Source: Candidatus Latescibacterota bacterium (lineage in GTDB: Bacteria > JAAXHH01 > JACQVL01). Taken from it: a DNA stretch of 15,097 nt. Both the position numbers and the translations under genes were made by a program. Every line of letters starts with the position of its first letter. Positions within the stretch are counted from its first letter, which is position 1. The stretch spans positions 1-15,097 of the forward strand of contig JACQVL010000349.1 in the NCBI GenBank assembly GCA_016209865.1. The letters are read 5' to 3'. Of this stretch, positions 1-8,237 are shown one piece after another. Under the pieces are notes generated by a model that was given only the letters and a program-made list of their open reading frames with translations, did no database searches and had not been told where the DNA came from.

Positions 1-1
1 A

Positions 2-985
2 CACATGATCAGCAAGTTCGAGCCGGTGCGTCCTGCGGAGCACAAGCACGGCTCGCGCATTGCCGTTGTCTTTAGCGGTTCGCCACTCTTCACCGGCGGC
101 GCGGGTTCCGGCGAGAGCGACATCCGCAAGTGGATCATCGAGAACGACTGGCTCGAGGCGATCATCGCCCTGCCGGAGCAGATGTTCTACAACACCGGTA
201 TCGGCACCTACGTCTGGATCGTCACCAACCGCAAAGACAGGCGCCGCAAGGGCAAGATCCAGCTTCTCGACGCCCGCGAGTTCTACGTCCCCATGCGCCG
301 CAGTCTCGGCGACAAGCGCCGGAAGATCGGTGAGAAGGAGGACGGGCGCGACCAGATCGCCGATATCGTCAAACTCTACGGCCGTTTTGCCGAAACGAAT
401 ACCTCGAAGATCTTCGATAACGCCGACTTCGGCTACACCCGTGTCACCGTCGAGCGTCCGTTGCGGCTTCGCTACCAGATGACCATCGAGGACAAGGCCC
501 GATTCCTCGACGCCTGCCCGCATCTACCCGACGACGTACAGGCCATCGACAATGAGCTGGGGCGTGCTCCGCAGCGCGACTGGAATGCCGTGCTGGAACG
601 CATCCTTGATCTGCTCCACGAACGCCGCTCCAGATGGAAGGCCGCAGAGCATAAGCTCTTCCGCGACGTGTTCACCCAGAAAGACCCCGACGCCGAACCG
701 GTGCTCAAGGGTGGCCGCGACGAGGGCTATGACCCCGACGCCGACCTGCGCGACTTCGAGAACGTTCCGCTCAAGGACGATATCGACGAATACTTCTGCC
801 GCGAGGTGCTGCCCCACGTGCCCGACGCCTGGATGGACCGCAGCAAGGACAAAGTGGGCTACGAGATCAACTTTAACCGCCACTTCTACCGCTACACCCC
901 GCCGCGGCCTCTGGAGGAGATCGACGCCGATCTGAAGCAGGCGGAGGAAGAGATTTTGCGGCTGCTGCGGGAGGTGACGGCGTGA
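2..985 (+). CDS. hsdM: Type I restriction-modification methyltransferase subunit M, C-terminal part (5' end outside window)
   Basis: This is the N6-adenine methyltransferase subunit of a type I restriction-modification system. It pairs with HsdS to methylate the target sequence and with HsdR to form the restriction complex. About 327 residues are visible. The frame is open to the window edge and the first visible Met lies inside the conserved core, so the gene starts upstream; the SAM-binding motif and NPPF catalytic motif would be there. Visible family hallmarks are the stretch around VVFSGSPLFTGGAGSGE, then IRKWIIENDWLEAIIALPEQ and NTGIGTYVWIVTNRK, which form the end of the N6_Mtase fold. 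The second half is rich in charged helices (LLHERRSRWKAAEHKLF; PLEEIDADLKQAEEEILRLL), typical of the HsdM tail that contacts HsdS. The stop codon overlaps the hsdS start by 4 bases (GTGA), so translation is probably coupled. Identity is firm; only the missing N-terminus is unseen. Confidence 0.93.
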   Translation, partial: HMISKFEPVRPAEHKHGSRIAVVFSGSPLFTGGAGSGESDIRKWIIENDWLEAIIALPEQMFYNTGIGTYVWIVTNRKDRRRKGKIQLLDAREFYVPMRRSLGDKRRKIGEKEDGRDQIADIVKLYGRFAETNTSKIFDNADFGYTRVTVERPLRLRYQMTIEDKARFLDACPHLPDDVQAIDNELGRAPQRDWNAVLERILDLLHERRSRWKAAEHKLFRDVFTQKDPDAEPVLKGGRDEGYDPDADLRDFENVPLKDDIDEYFCREVLPHVPDAWMDRSKDKVGYEINFNRHFYRYTPPRPLEEIDADLKQAEEEILRLLREVTA

Positions 986-2247
986 GCACCCCTACTGCGG
1001 TTGAACAACGCCGGCTCAAGTACGCGGCGACCATCAACGATGATGCCCTAGCCGAAGACACAGAACCCGACTACGAGCTTCAATATGTGGACATTGGGAA
1101 TGTCGATTCCTCCGGCAGTGTTCACGAGATCGCCACGTACCGCTTCGCAGACGCTCCGAGCCGAGCCCGAAGGCAAGTCCGTGATGGTGACGTCATTATC
1201 TCCACGGTTCGGACGTATCTTCAGGCCATCGCCCCGATACAGCAGCCCCCGGATAACCTAATTGTCTCCACGGGCTTTGCGGTGGTCCGCCCGCGGGCAA
1301 GCGTGTTCGATGCAGGTTTTTGCAAGTATGCACTGCGCGAGCCGGCCTTCCTCGCGGAAGTTGAGATGCGCTCAGTAGGCGTGAGCTACCCCGCGATCAA
1401 CGCTTCCGATCTCGGTGACATTCAGATCCACTTGCCAGGGCTACGACACCAGCGGGCAGTCGCGGACTATCTCGACCGGGAGACGGCGCGGCTGGATGCG
1501 CTCGTGGCGGCGAAGGAGCGGCTGTTGGGGCTGCTGGCGGAGAAGCGTCGGGCGCTCATCACCCGCGCCGTCACCCGCGGCCTCGCCCCTAACGTCCTCC
1601 TCCGCGACTCCGGCCTCTTGTGGCTCGGCCAGATTCCGGCGCATTGGGGTACATCAAAATTTTCATGGAGTGTTTCCATCGCCGAAGGTCAAGTCGATCC
1701 AGAAGTCGAGCCATACTTGAGCATGTTGTTGATTGCTCCGAATCACATTGAATCTGGTACGGGCAAGCTGATCAGCCGAGAGACTGCGGCCGTGCAAACA
1801 GCGATAAGCGGTAAGTACCTTTGCCAGGCAGGTGACGTCATCTACTCCAAAATCCGACCCGCGTTGAGAAAGGCAACGCTGGCACCCGGAGAGTGTTTGT
1901 GCAGTGCTGATATGTACCCGTTACGTCCCCGTCAGGGGCTTGATGCGGAATATCTCCTGTTTTTTCTCTTGTCCGAGCCTTTTTCTGTATGGGCAGTTTT
2001 GGAGTCAGATCGAGTCGCGATGCCGAAGATCAATCGTGAAACCCTGAATGATCTTCGCTTGCCCGTGCCGCCTCTGCAAGAGCAGAAGACAATCATCGCC
2101 TATATCGCAAGCGAGACAGCCAAGCTGGATGCCCTACGCGCAGTGACAGAGCGGACGATCGGGCTGCTGAAGGAGCGCCGCGCAGCCCTTATCGCTGCGG
2201 CTGTCGAGGGCAAGGGTGGACTCACTCATTCGGAGATGGCTTCATGA
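982..2247 (+). CDS. hsdS: Type I restriction-modification specificity subunit S
   Basis: HsdS sets the DNA target of the type I complex; each of its two target recognition domains (TRDs) reads one half of a bipartite site. The 421-residue protein has the expected layout: TRD1 at about 10-155, a helical conserved region at about 156-200 (RHQRAVADYLDRETARLDAL, then LLAEKRRALITRAV), TRD2 at about 210-365, and a second helical region at about 366-410 (QEQKTIIAYIASETAKLDAL, then LLKERRAALIAAAV). The two helical regions are internal repeats of each other, as in this family. Both TRDs keep the usual GDVI(I/Y)S motif (69-74 and 284-289) and end in a proline-rich LPxPPL-like turn. The GTG start at 982 overlaps the hsdM stop, and a GTG is the only sensible start because the TRD begins right after it. 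The stop overlaps the next gene's ATG (ATGA). DNA for TRD2 looks more AT-rich than DNA for the helical regions, suggesting module exchange. The target sequence cannot be read from the protein. Confidence 0.95.
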   Translation: MSTPTAVEQRRLKYAATINDDALAEDTEPDYELQYVDIGNVDSSGSVHEIATYRFADAPSRARRQVRDGDVIISTVRTYLQAIAPIQQPPDNLIVSTGFAVVRPRASVFDAGFCKYALREPAFLAEVEMRSVGVSYPAINASDLGDIQIHLPGLRHQRAVADYLDRETARLDALVAAKERLLGLLAEKRRALITRAVTRGLAPNVLLRDSGLLWLGQIPAHWGTSKFSWSVSIAEGQVDPEVEPYLSMLLIAPNHIESGTGKLISRETAAVQTAISGKYLCQAGDVIYSKIRPALRKATLAPGECLCSADMYPLRPRQGLDAEYLLFFLLSEPFSVWAVLESDRVAMPKINRETLNDLRLPVPPLQEQKTIIAYIASETAKLDALRAVTERTIGLLKERRAALIAAAVEGKGGLTHSEMAS

Positions 2248-3107
2248 GATACACAAGTCCGTTGCGGTACCCCGGTGGCAAGGCCGGTCTGACTGACTTC
2301 CTTTCTGACGTCATTGATCTGAACGATCTGCGGGGGTGCGTCTATTACGAACCCTACGCCGGCGGCGCGGGGGCAGCGTTGAGCCTTCTCAAGCAGGAGG
2401 TCGTCTCCGAATTCTACCTCAACGATGCCGACAGATGTGTGCATGCCTTCTGGCGCTCTGCGCTGCATGCGAGCGAGCACTTCGTGGAGCGCATCCGTAC
2501 CGTGTCGCTGACGATTGAGGAATGGCATCGCCAGCATGACATCTGCGCACGTCCGGGGTCGCATGCCGAGTTTGATGTGGGCTTCGCCACCTTCTTCATG
2601 AACCGCTGCAACCGCTCCGGGGTTCTGACCGGCTCGGGTCCTATTGGCGGCTATGAGCAAGCGGGCAAGTGGCGCATAGATGTGCGGTTCAACCGTGATG
2701 CGTTGGCGGAACGTATTCTGACCCTCTCACGCATGAAGAACCGTATCCATGTGTCGTGCGAGGATGCCATTGACTTCTTGAAGAGCAACCTGCCGCGTGG
2801 CCGTGGGCGTGAGCGAGTCTTCGTCTACCTGGACCCGCCCTACGTCAACAACGGGCAGCGCCTCTATCTGAACGCCTACAAGCCCGATGACCATGCCCAG
2901 TTGGCGCAGTACCTGGACGCACAGAACGTGCTTCCGTGGGTCATGTCCTACGACGACAGCGAGCTGGTGCATGAGTTGTACGCCGGGCACAAGATCGCCC
3001 TGATGCCGATCCGCTATACGCTTCAGAAGAAGCGTTCCACAAGGGAGTTGATCATCGCTCCGCATCACCTGTTTGTGCCCGCAGGCATGCCGTGTTCATG
3101 GCCATGA
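2244..3107 (+). CDS. D12-class (Dam-like) DNA N6-adenine methyltransferase
   Basis: The predicted activity is transfer of a methyl group from SAM to N6 of adenine in DNA. The 287-residue protein has the D12/Dam order of motifs: RYPGGK at 8-13 and EPYAGGAG at 36-43 (SAM binding, motif I), LNDAD at 59-63, FFMNRCNRSG at 117-126 (the conserved Asn-Arg block of this class), and the catalytic DPPY at 197-200 followed by VNNG. Length is normal for the family. The ATG overlaps the hsdS stop by 4 bases (ATGA), so it belongs to the same transcript and is probably translationally coupled. A second, self-contained adenine methylase is not part of a standard type I complex, whose methylase is HsdM. It may protect against the nuclease-like protein two genes downstream, or modify DNA as part of a separate module. 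Orphan regulatory Dam is a less likely reading, given the operon position. The recognition site is unknown. Family confidence is high; role is inference. Confidence 0.9.
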   Translation: MRYTSPLRYPGGKAGLTDFLSDVIDLNDLRGCVYYEPYAGGAGAALSLLKQEVVSEFYLNDADRCVHAFWRSALHASEHFVERIRTVSLTIEEWHRQHDICARPGSHAEFDVGFATFFMNRCNRSGVLTGSGPIGGYEQAGKWRIDVRFNRDALAERILTLSRMKNRIHVSCEDAIDFLKSNLPRGRGRERVFVYLDPPYVNNGQRLYLNAYKPDDHAQLAQYLDAQNVLPWVMSYDDSELVHELYAGHKIALMPIRYTLQKKRSTRELIIAPHHLFVPAGMPCSWP

Positions 3108-3146
3108 GAGTCTTCTGCAGGCCACCCATCATGAAGGGACGTCGCC

Positions 3147-4250
3147 ATGACGACCACACAGGAAACGACGGCACTCCCCGTGGAGAACCTCCATTTCGAC
3201 CGGGCCAATCCCCGCTTGGCCGAGTATGGTATCTCGGATCAATCGACCGATGAGGAGATTCTTGCCATCCTCTGGAATACAATGGATGTCCGAGAGTTGG
3301 TCCAATCCATCGCGGCCAGCGGCTTCTTCCCGCACGAGGCGCTCATCGTCACCCGCGAGAACAACAAGAATATCGTCATCGAAGGCAACCGCCGCCTCGC
3401 GGCGGTCATGGTGCTGCTCGACGATCAGGTCGCGAAGAAGAACGGATGGGAAGTTCCGACGCTTTCTGCGGATGCACGCAAGCAACTGGAAAGCCTCCCC
3501 GTGATCATCTCGGATCGTCAGAAATTCTGGCGCTATCTCGGCTTCAAGCACGTCAATGGACCGGCGAAGTGGAGCAGTTACGCCAAGGCGGAATACATTG
3601 CCAATGTCCATCGTTCCTACCACATCCCCCTGACGGACATCGCCAATCAGATTGGCGACCGGCATCGCACCGTGCAACGCCTCTACCGTGGCCTGATGGT
3701 CATTGAGCAGGCCGAGCGTGAGAAGGTCTATGATCGTGAGGACAGGTTCCGGCAGCGGTTCGCTTTCTCTCATCTCTACACTGGCCTCGATTACGACGGC
3801 GTCAGCTCATTCATCAGTCTCAAGGCCGAGGACGAGGAGACCAAGGATCCCGTCCCTAAGGAGAAGGTGAAGGAACTCGGTGAACTGTGCGTGTGGCTGT
3901 ATGGCAGCAAGAAGGACAATCGCCCTCCAGTCGTCGAGTCGCAGAATCCCGACCTCAGACGCCTCAATGACGCCCTGAGCAGCCGGGAGGCAATAGCCGC
4001 CCTACGGGCCGGGACGGAACTCGCTAAGGCATTCGAGATCAGCCGACCTCCCAAAGCCGTGTTCGAGGAGGCGCTTCTGGCGGCCAAACGTGAGCTGACG
4101 ACCGTCCGGGCATACCTGACGACTGGCTACGACATGTCGGAAGCGCTCCTGAGGATCGCCGGAACCATCGCCGTTATGGCTGACGACATATACACCGAGC
4201 TGGAGCGTAAACAGAATCCCGAGAAGAAGACGCGTCTGACGGAGGAGTGA
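3147..4250 (+). CDS. ParB/Srx-like domain protein within the restriction locus
   Basis: This 367-residue protein has a ParB N-terminal-like region at about 10-125. The key visible element is VIEGNRRLAAVMVL at 77-90, which matches the position and form of the ParB GERR/ENRR box that binds and hydrolyses nucleotide in CTPase members. It is preceded by NPR at 21-23 and by VRELVQSIAASGFFPHEALIV at about 48-68, the usual lead-in of the fold. A helix-turn-helix-like stretch follows at about 160-182 (LTDIANQIGDRHRTVQRL), suggesting DNA binding. The C-terminal third is helical and charged with no family I recognise. The ATG has a good ribosome binding site (AAGGGA, 7 bases upstream). Its stop lies 1 base from the next gene's GTG, so the two are a coupled pair. 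A chromosome or plasmid partitioning ParB is unlikely, as there is no parA. ParB-like proteins occur in defence loci, for example DndB as a regulator, but an equivalent role here is inference. Confidence 0.8.
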   Translation: MTTTQETTALPVENLHFDRANPRLAEYGISDQSTDEEILAILWNTMDVRELVQSIAASGFFPHEALIVTRENNKNIVIEGNRRLAAVMVLLDDQVAKKNGWEVPTLSADARKQLESLPVIISDRQKFWRYLGFKHVNGPAKWSSYAKAEYIANVHRSYHIPLTDIANQIGDRHRTVQRLYRGLMVIEQAEREKVYDREDRFRQRFAFSHLYTGLDYDGVSSFISLKAEDEETKDPVPKEKVKELGELCVWLYGSKKDNRPPVVESQNPDLRRLNDALSSREAIAALRAGTELAKAFEISRPPKAVFEEALLAAKRELTTVRAYLTTGYDMSEALLRIAGTIAVMADDIYTELERKQNPEKKTRLTEE

Positions 4251-4251
4251 G

Positions 4252-5172
4252 GTGTACAAGCTACCTGGTTTTCCGTCACCGAAGGCGGCCACACATGAGA
4301 TAGCGGATTTTGCAGAGGTCTTGTCCTGGGATCGCGGATTGGCGTCGAAGCGCGAGATCGTCGCCGATCTCGGTCGGGGCGACGAGAATGCTAACAATAT
4401 CGGCTGTGACGACGATGATGACGAGAACTCCGAGTTCCTCGACGAGGTGATGAACGAGATTGAGCGTCGTGCGTCGGCATGCGGTAGCGGCTATCCCTTT
4501 CGGCTCGATCTCGAAGGGACGGTCCTTCGACACGACGCGGACAGGGACGACCATCGAGCGGTCGTGTACCGCTATCTGCTGCTGAGTACGCGGCTCGACA
4601 TGGTGGACAACCGTGTCCACGCCGGAGTTGACGGAGCGGCCCTGCTCGAAGAAGTCGCCGCGCACGCACTGAAGAACTACCTTGGAGGCGGACGGACCCA
4701 CGCTCGGGTCTTCGGGACTGCGGCGCCCGGTGGCTTTCAAGACAAAGTCGATGCGTTGTGCCGCGAACTGCGAGAGGGCACCGGGTTCCGGAGTCCAGAC
4801 GATGCTCACACGCATGCGAAGGACGACAAGCTCGATGCGGTAGCCTGGGTGCCGTTTTCGGATTCCTTCCCCGGTCAGTTGATCGTCTTCGCACAATGCA
4901 AAACAGGGACGAATTGGCGCGACACGGTGACCCAGCTTCAACCGGACGCCTTTATCAAGAAGTGGATGAAGGACCCCGTCCTCGTCGATCCCATCCGGGC
5001 ATTCTGCATTTCCGAAGCGGCAGACCGTTCCCGATGGAAGGAAATGTGCACGGAGGCTGGGATACTGCTGGACCGATGCCGTCTGGTCGACTTCTGCGAC
5101 AACCTTGCCCCGGATTTGCTGGACAGGGTCAGCCGCTGGACGACCGTCGCGAAGGAAACCGTCACCCATTAG
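4252..5172 (+). CDS. Putative PD-(D/E)XK-type nuclease (uncharacterised)
   Basis: I do not recognise a named family. The 306-residue product has, in its second half, the order of residues expected for a PD-(D/E)XK nuclease core: Glu133/Glu134 in a helix (ALLEEVAAHALKNYL), Asp195 in a strand (KLDAVAWV), and Gln215-Cys-Lys217 in the next strand (LIVFAQCKTG). The D...QxK form is known from Mrr-like restriction enzymes. The N-terminal half holds an acidic run (DDDDDE, 53-58) and helices without a recognisable domain. No helicase, ATPase or membrane segment is present. The start is GTG at 4252, one base after the stop of the ParB-like gene; no independent ribosome binding site stands out beyond the GGAGG-like end of that gene, so coupled translation is likely. 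If active, the enzyme could cleave DNA that lacks the modification made by the adjacent methylase. The nuclease call rests on motif reading only. Confidence 0.65.
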   Translation: MYKLPGFPSPKAATHEIADFAEVLSWDRGLASKREIVADLGRGDENANNIGCDDDDDENSEFLDEVMNEIERRASACGSGYPFRLDLEGTVLRHDADRDDHRAVVYRYLLLSTRLDMVDNRVHAGVDGAALLEEVAAHALKNYLGGGRTHARVFGTAAPGGFQDKVDALCRELREGTGFRSPDDAHTHAKDDKLDAVAWVPFSDSFPGQLIVFAQCKTGTNWRDTVTQLQPDAFIKKWMKDPVLVDPIRAFCISEAADRSRWKEMCTEAGILLDRCRLVDFCDNLAPDLLDRVSRWTTVAKETVTH

Positions 5173-5201
5173 GCATCCTGAGCAGGAAGAAGGGAAAGGT
5201 C

Positions 5202-8200
5202 ATGGGCGCGAACTACAAGGAGGTCTCCTTCGAGACCGTCATCGAAGCCCACCTCCTTCAGAACGGCTACACGCCCGTCGCACGCGAGGGCTTCGACCGC
5301 GAGCGGGCGATCTTCCCCGAAGCGGTGCTCGCCTTCATCCGCGAAACCCAACCTCACGAGTGGGCCAAACTGGAGGCGTTGCACGGGGAGCGCACTGGCG
5401 AGCAGGTCATCGGCGACCTGTGCAAATGGATGGACACGTATGGCTCGTTGGCCACGCTGCGGCACGGGTTCAAGTGCTACGGCCGGCCCTTACACGTGGC
5501 CTTCTTCAAGGCGGCGCATGAGCTGAACCCGGAGCTTGAGTCCCGCTACGCGGCCAACCGGGTCGGCATCACGCGGCAATTGCACTTCTCGCCACGCTCG
5601 GAGAAGTCGCTCGACGTCACGATCAGCCTGAATGGCATCCCCATCGTCACGGCGGAACTGAAGAACCCCCTGACGGGCCAGACGGTGGAGCACGCGCTCC
5701 GGCAATACCGTCAGGACCGTGACCCGCGCGAGGTCATCTTCGAGTTCAAACGGCGGACGCTGGTGCATTTCGCGGTAGACACTGAGGCGGTGTTCATGAC
5801 CACACGGCTGGCCGGCACGGCGACCCATTTCCTGCCGTTCAACCGGGGCTTCGATGGCGGCGCGGGGAATCCGCCCGACCCGGCAGGGCGGACCTACCGG
5901 ACGGCCTACCTGTGGGAAGAGGTGTTGCAGCGTGATAGCCTGCTTGACCTGCTGGCGCGGTTCCTTCACCTGCAAACCGAGGAGAAGCGTACAGAAGAAG
6001 GATGGAAGGTAAAGAAGGAGACGATGGTCTTCCCGCGTTATCACCAGCTTCAGGCGGTGCGCTCGCTGGTGGAATCTGCCCGTCGGGAGGGTGTGGGGAA
6101 CAATTACCTCGTCGAGCACTCGGCGGGCAGCGGCAAGAGTAATACTATCGGTTGGCTGGCGCACCGGCTGGCATCATTGCACGACGCGCAGAACCATCGG
6201 GTGTTCGATAGCGTGATCGTGGTGACGGATCGCGTGGTGCTCGATCAGCAGTTGCAGGATACGATTTACCAGTTCGAGCACAAGCACGGCGTCGTGCAGA
6301 AGATCGACGAAAGCTCGCGTCAATTGGCGGAGGCGCTGGAGAACGCAGTCCCGGTGATCATCACCACGATGCAGAAGTTCCCGTTTGTCTCGCGGCATTT
6401 GCTCAAGATGGCTGAGGAGCGAGGCGCAAGCAGTACCGGTACACTCGTGACGCGACGATGTGCGGTGATCATCGACGAGGCGCACAGCTCGCAAGGGGGA
6501 GAAACCGCGACCGACCTCAAGGAAGTGCTGGGCGGCGAGGGGTTGAAGCAGGAGGCGCAACGGCGGGCCACCGAAGAGGGCCTGGACAACATGGAGGAAC
6601 TCTTCCGCAGCATGGCCAAGCGCGGGCGGCAGGCGAACCTCAGCTTCTTCGCCTTCACCGCCACCCCGAAGCACAAGACGCTGGCAGTCTTCGGGCGGAA
6701 CGGTGATCCATTCCACCGTTACACGATGCGGCAGGCTATCGAGGAGGACTTTATCCTCGACGTGCTGAAGCACTACACGACTTACGCGACCTACTTTAAG
6801 CTGCTCAAGGCGTGCGAAGACGATCCTCACGTCGAACGCAAAAAGGCCGCGAAGGCGCTGGCACGCTTTCTTAAACTCCATCCACACAACATCGCGCAGA
6901 AGACCGAGGTGATGGTGGAGCATTTTCATGCCGTCACCCGTCACAAGATCGGGGGGCACGCCAAGGGGATGGTCGTGACCGGTTCGCGGCTGGAAGCGGT
7001 GCGCTACAAGCAGAGCTTCGACCGCTATATCAAAGAGAAGGGGTATCCCATCAAATCCTTAGTGGCCTTCTCCGGTATCGTACAGGACGACAAAATCCCG
7101 GACGTCAGTTACACCGAAGAGAAGATGAATGACGGCATCAGGGAGAAGGAATTGCCGGAGAAGTTCGCGACCGTAGAGTACCAGGTGCTCTTAGTCGCAG
7201 AGAAGTATCAGACGGGGTTCGACCAACCACTCCTCCATACGATGTATGTGGACAAGCGACTGGCCGGCATCCAGGCCGTGCAAACGCTCTCACGTCTCAA
7301 TCGGACGCATCCGCTCAAGGAAGACACGTTCGTCCTCGATTTTGTGAACGATCGAGAGGAGATCCGCGAGGCGTTCAAGGCCTACTATGAAGGCGCCAAG
7401 ATGGGCGAGGAAGTAGACCCGGCGCGCCTGTATCAGCTCAAGGCCGAGTTGGACGCATCGGGTATCTATCTTGCTGAGGAAGTGCAACGGTTCTGCGAGG
7501 TGTATTTCAAGCCCAAGCACCATCAGAGCGCGGCAGACCATCAGGCGATGAATGCGGCTTTGGACCCGGCTGTCGCACGGTTCACCGTCACCCAGCAGCA
7601 GGACGAAGACGAGGCAGAGCTCTGGCGCGGCAAGCTGCAGTCGCTTCGCAATCTCTACGGCTTTCTCAGCCAGATCATTCCCTATCAGGATTCCGACCTC
7701 GAAAAACTCTACGTCTTTCTGCGCCATCTCGGCGCCAAACTGCCGCGACGACGGAGCGGATTGGCGTACCAGTTCGACGACGAGGTGCGGCTGGACTATT
7801 ACCGTCTCCAGAAAATCAACGAAGGCTCCATCAGCCTGAAAGAAGGCACAGCCCGTACGCTGGATGGTCCCACCGAAGTGGGCAGCGGCATGGTGCGCGA
7901 GGAGTCGGTCGCGCTGTCGCGTCTGATTGACATCGTGAACGAGCGATTCGGGACGGACTTCAACCAGGCCGACCAACTCTTCTTCGATCAAATCATCGAA
8001 GCTGCGATGACTGACCAGACGCTCAGGCAGGCGGCAGTGGTGAATCCCGGTGACAAGTTTGCGCTGGTGTTCAAGAACTTGTTGGAGATGATGTTCGTGG
8101 AGCGCATGGACCAGAATGAAGAGATCTTCGTTCGATTCATGAACGATACGGCGTTCCAAAAGGTCGTCACGGCTTGGCTGGCTTCCGAAGCGTACCAGAG

Positions 8201-8237
8201 GCTCCGATGCGAGGCCACCGCTGAGCTGAGCCGTTAG
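5202..8237 (+). CDS. hsdR: Type I restriction endonuclease and translocase subunit R
   Basis: HsdR is the ATP-driven motor and nuclease of the type I complex. It pulls in unmodified DNA and cuts it far from the target. The 1011-residue product is of normal length. The nuclease domain carries Asp138 (KSLDVTISL) and the Glu-Leu-Lys triplet at 152-154 (VTAELKNP). The helicase follows: an FPRYHQLQAV box at 277-286, Walker A SAGSGKS at 307-313, DEAH at 425-428, FFAFTATPK at 482-490, EKYQTGFDQP at about 667 and QTLSRLNR at about 694. The C-terminal helical domain, which docks on the methylase, fills the rest. I chose ATG 5202 because AGGAAGAAGGGAAAGG lies just upstream and the product then starts at the usual N-terminus; the frame stays open much further upstream, but that stretch lies over the nuclease-like gene. 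No frameshift or broken motif is visible, so the system looks intact. Confidence 0.96.
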   Translation: MGANYKEVSFETVIEAHLLQNGYTPVAREGFDRERAIFPEAVLAFIRETQPHEWAKLEALHGERTGEQVIGDLCKWMDTYGSLATLRHGFKCYGRPLHVAFFKAAHELNPELESRYAANRVGITRQLHFSPRSEKSLDVTISLNGIPIVTAELKNPLTGQTVEHALRQYRQDRDPREVIFEFKRRTLVHFAVDTEAVFMTTRLAGTATHFLPFNRGFDGGAGNPPDPAGRTYRTAYLWEEVLQRDSLLDLLARFLHLQTEEKRTEEGWKVKKETMVFPRYHQLQAVRSLVESARREGVGNNYLVEHSAGSGKSNTIGWLAHRLASLHDAQNHRVFDSVIVVTDRVVLDQQLQDTIYQFEHKHGVVQKIDESSRQLAEALENAVPVIITTMQKFPFVSRHLLKMAEERGASSTGTLVTRRCAVIIDEAHSSQGGETATDLKEVLGGEGLKQEAQRRATEEGLDNMEELFRSMAKRGRQANLSFFAFTATPKHKTLAVFGRNGDPFHRYTMRQAIEEDFILDVLKHYTTYATYFKLLKACEDDPHVERKKAAKALARFLKLHPHNIAQKTEVMVEHFHAVTRHKIGGHAKGMVVTGSRLEAVRYKQSFDRYIKEKGYPIKSLVAFSGIVQDDKIPDVSYTEEKMNDGIREKELPEKFATVEYQVLLVAEKYQTGFDQPLLHTMYVDKRLAGIQAVQTLSRLNRTHPLKEDTFVLDFVNDREEIREAFKAYYEGAKMGEEVDPARLYQLKAELDASGIYLAEEVQRFCEVYFKPKHHQSAADHQAMNAALDPAVARFTVTQQQDEDEAELWRGKLQSLRNLYGFLSQIIPYQDSDLEKLYVFLRHLGAKLPRRRSGLAYQFDDEVRLDYYRLQKINEGSISLKEGTARTLDGPTEVGSGMVREESVALSRLIDIVNERFGTDFNQADQLFFDQIIEAAMTDQTLRQAAVVNPGDKFALVFKNLLEMMFVERMDQNEEIFVRFMNDTAFQKVVTAWLASEAYQRLRCEATAELSR

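Noticed and set aside
4276-5169. Long open frame on the minus strand across the nuclease-like gene
   Set aside because: It mirrors the GC-rich coding strand opposite; the plus-strand product is coupled to its neighbour and carries an active-site motif, while this one shows none.
2244-5172. Assignment of the inserted trio to BREX, DISARM, Dnd or a PrrC/RloC element
   Set aside because: No PglX/PglZ/BrxC, DrmA/B, DndC/D/E or ABC-ATPase and HEPN-like anticodon nuclease signatures are present; only position recalls PrrC.
4758-5201. Open frame extending HsdR upstream by 148 codons
   Set aside because: It lies over the nuclease-like gene in another frame, reads as low-complexity Arg/Gly-rich text, and a good ribosome binding site and the normal HsdR N-terminus are at 5202.
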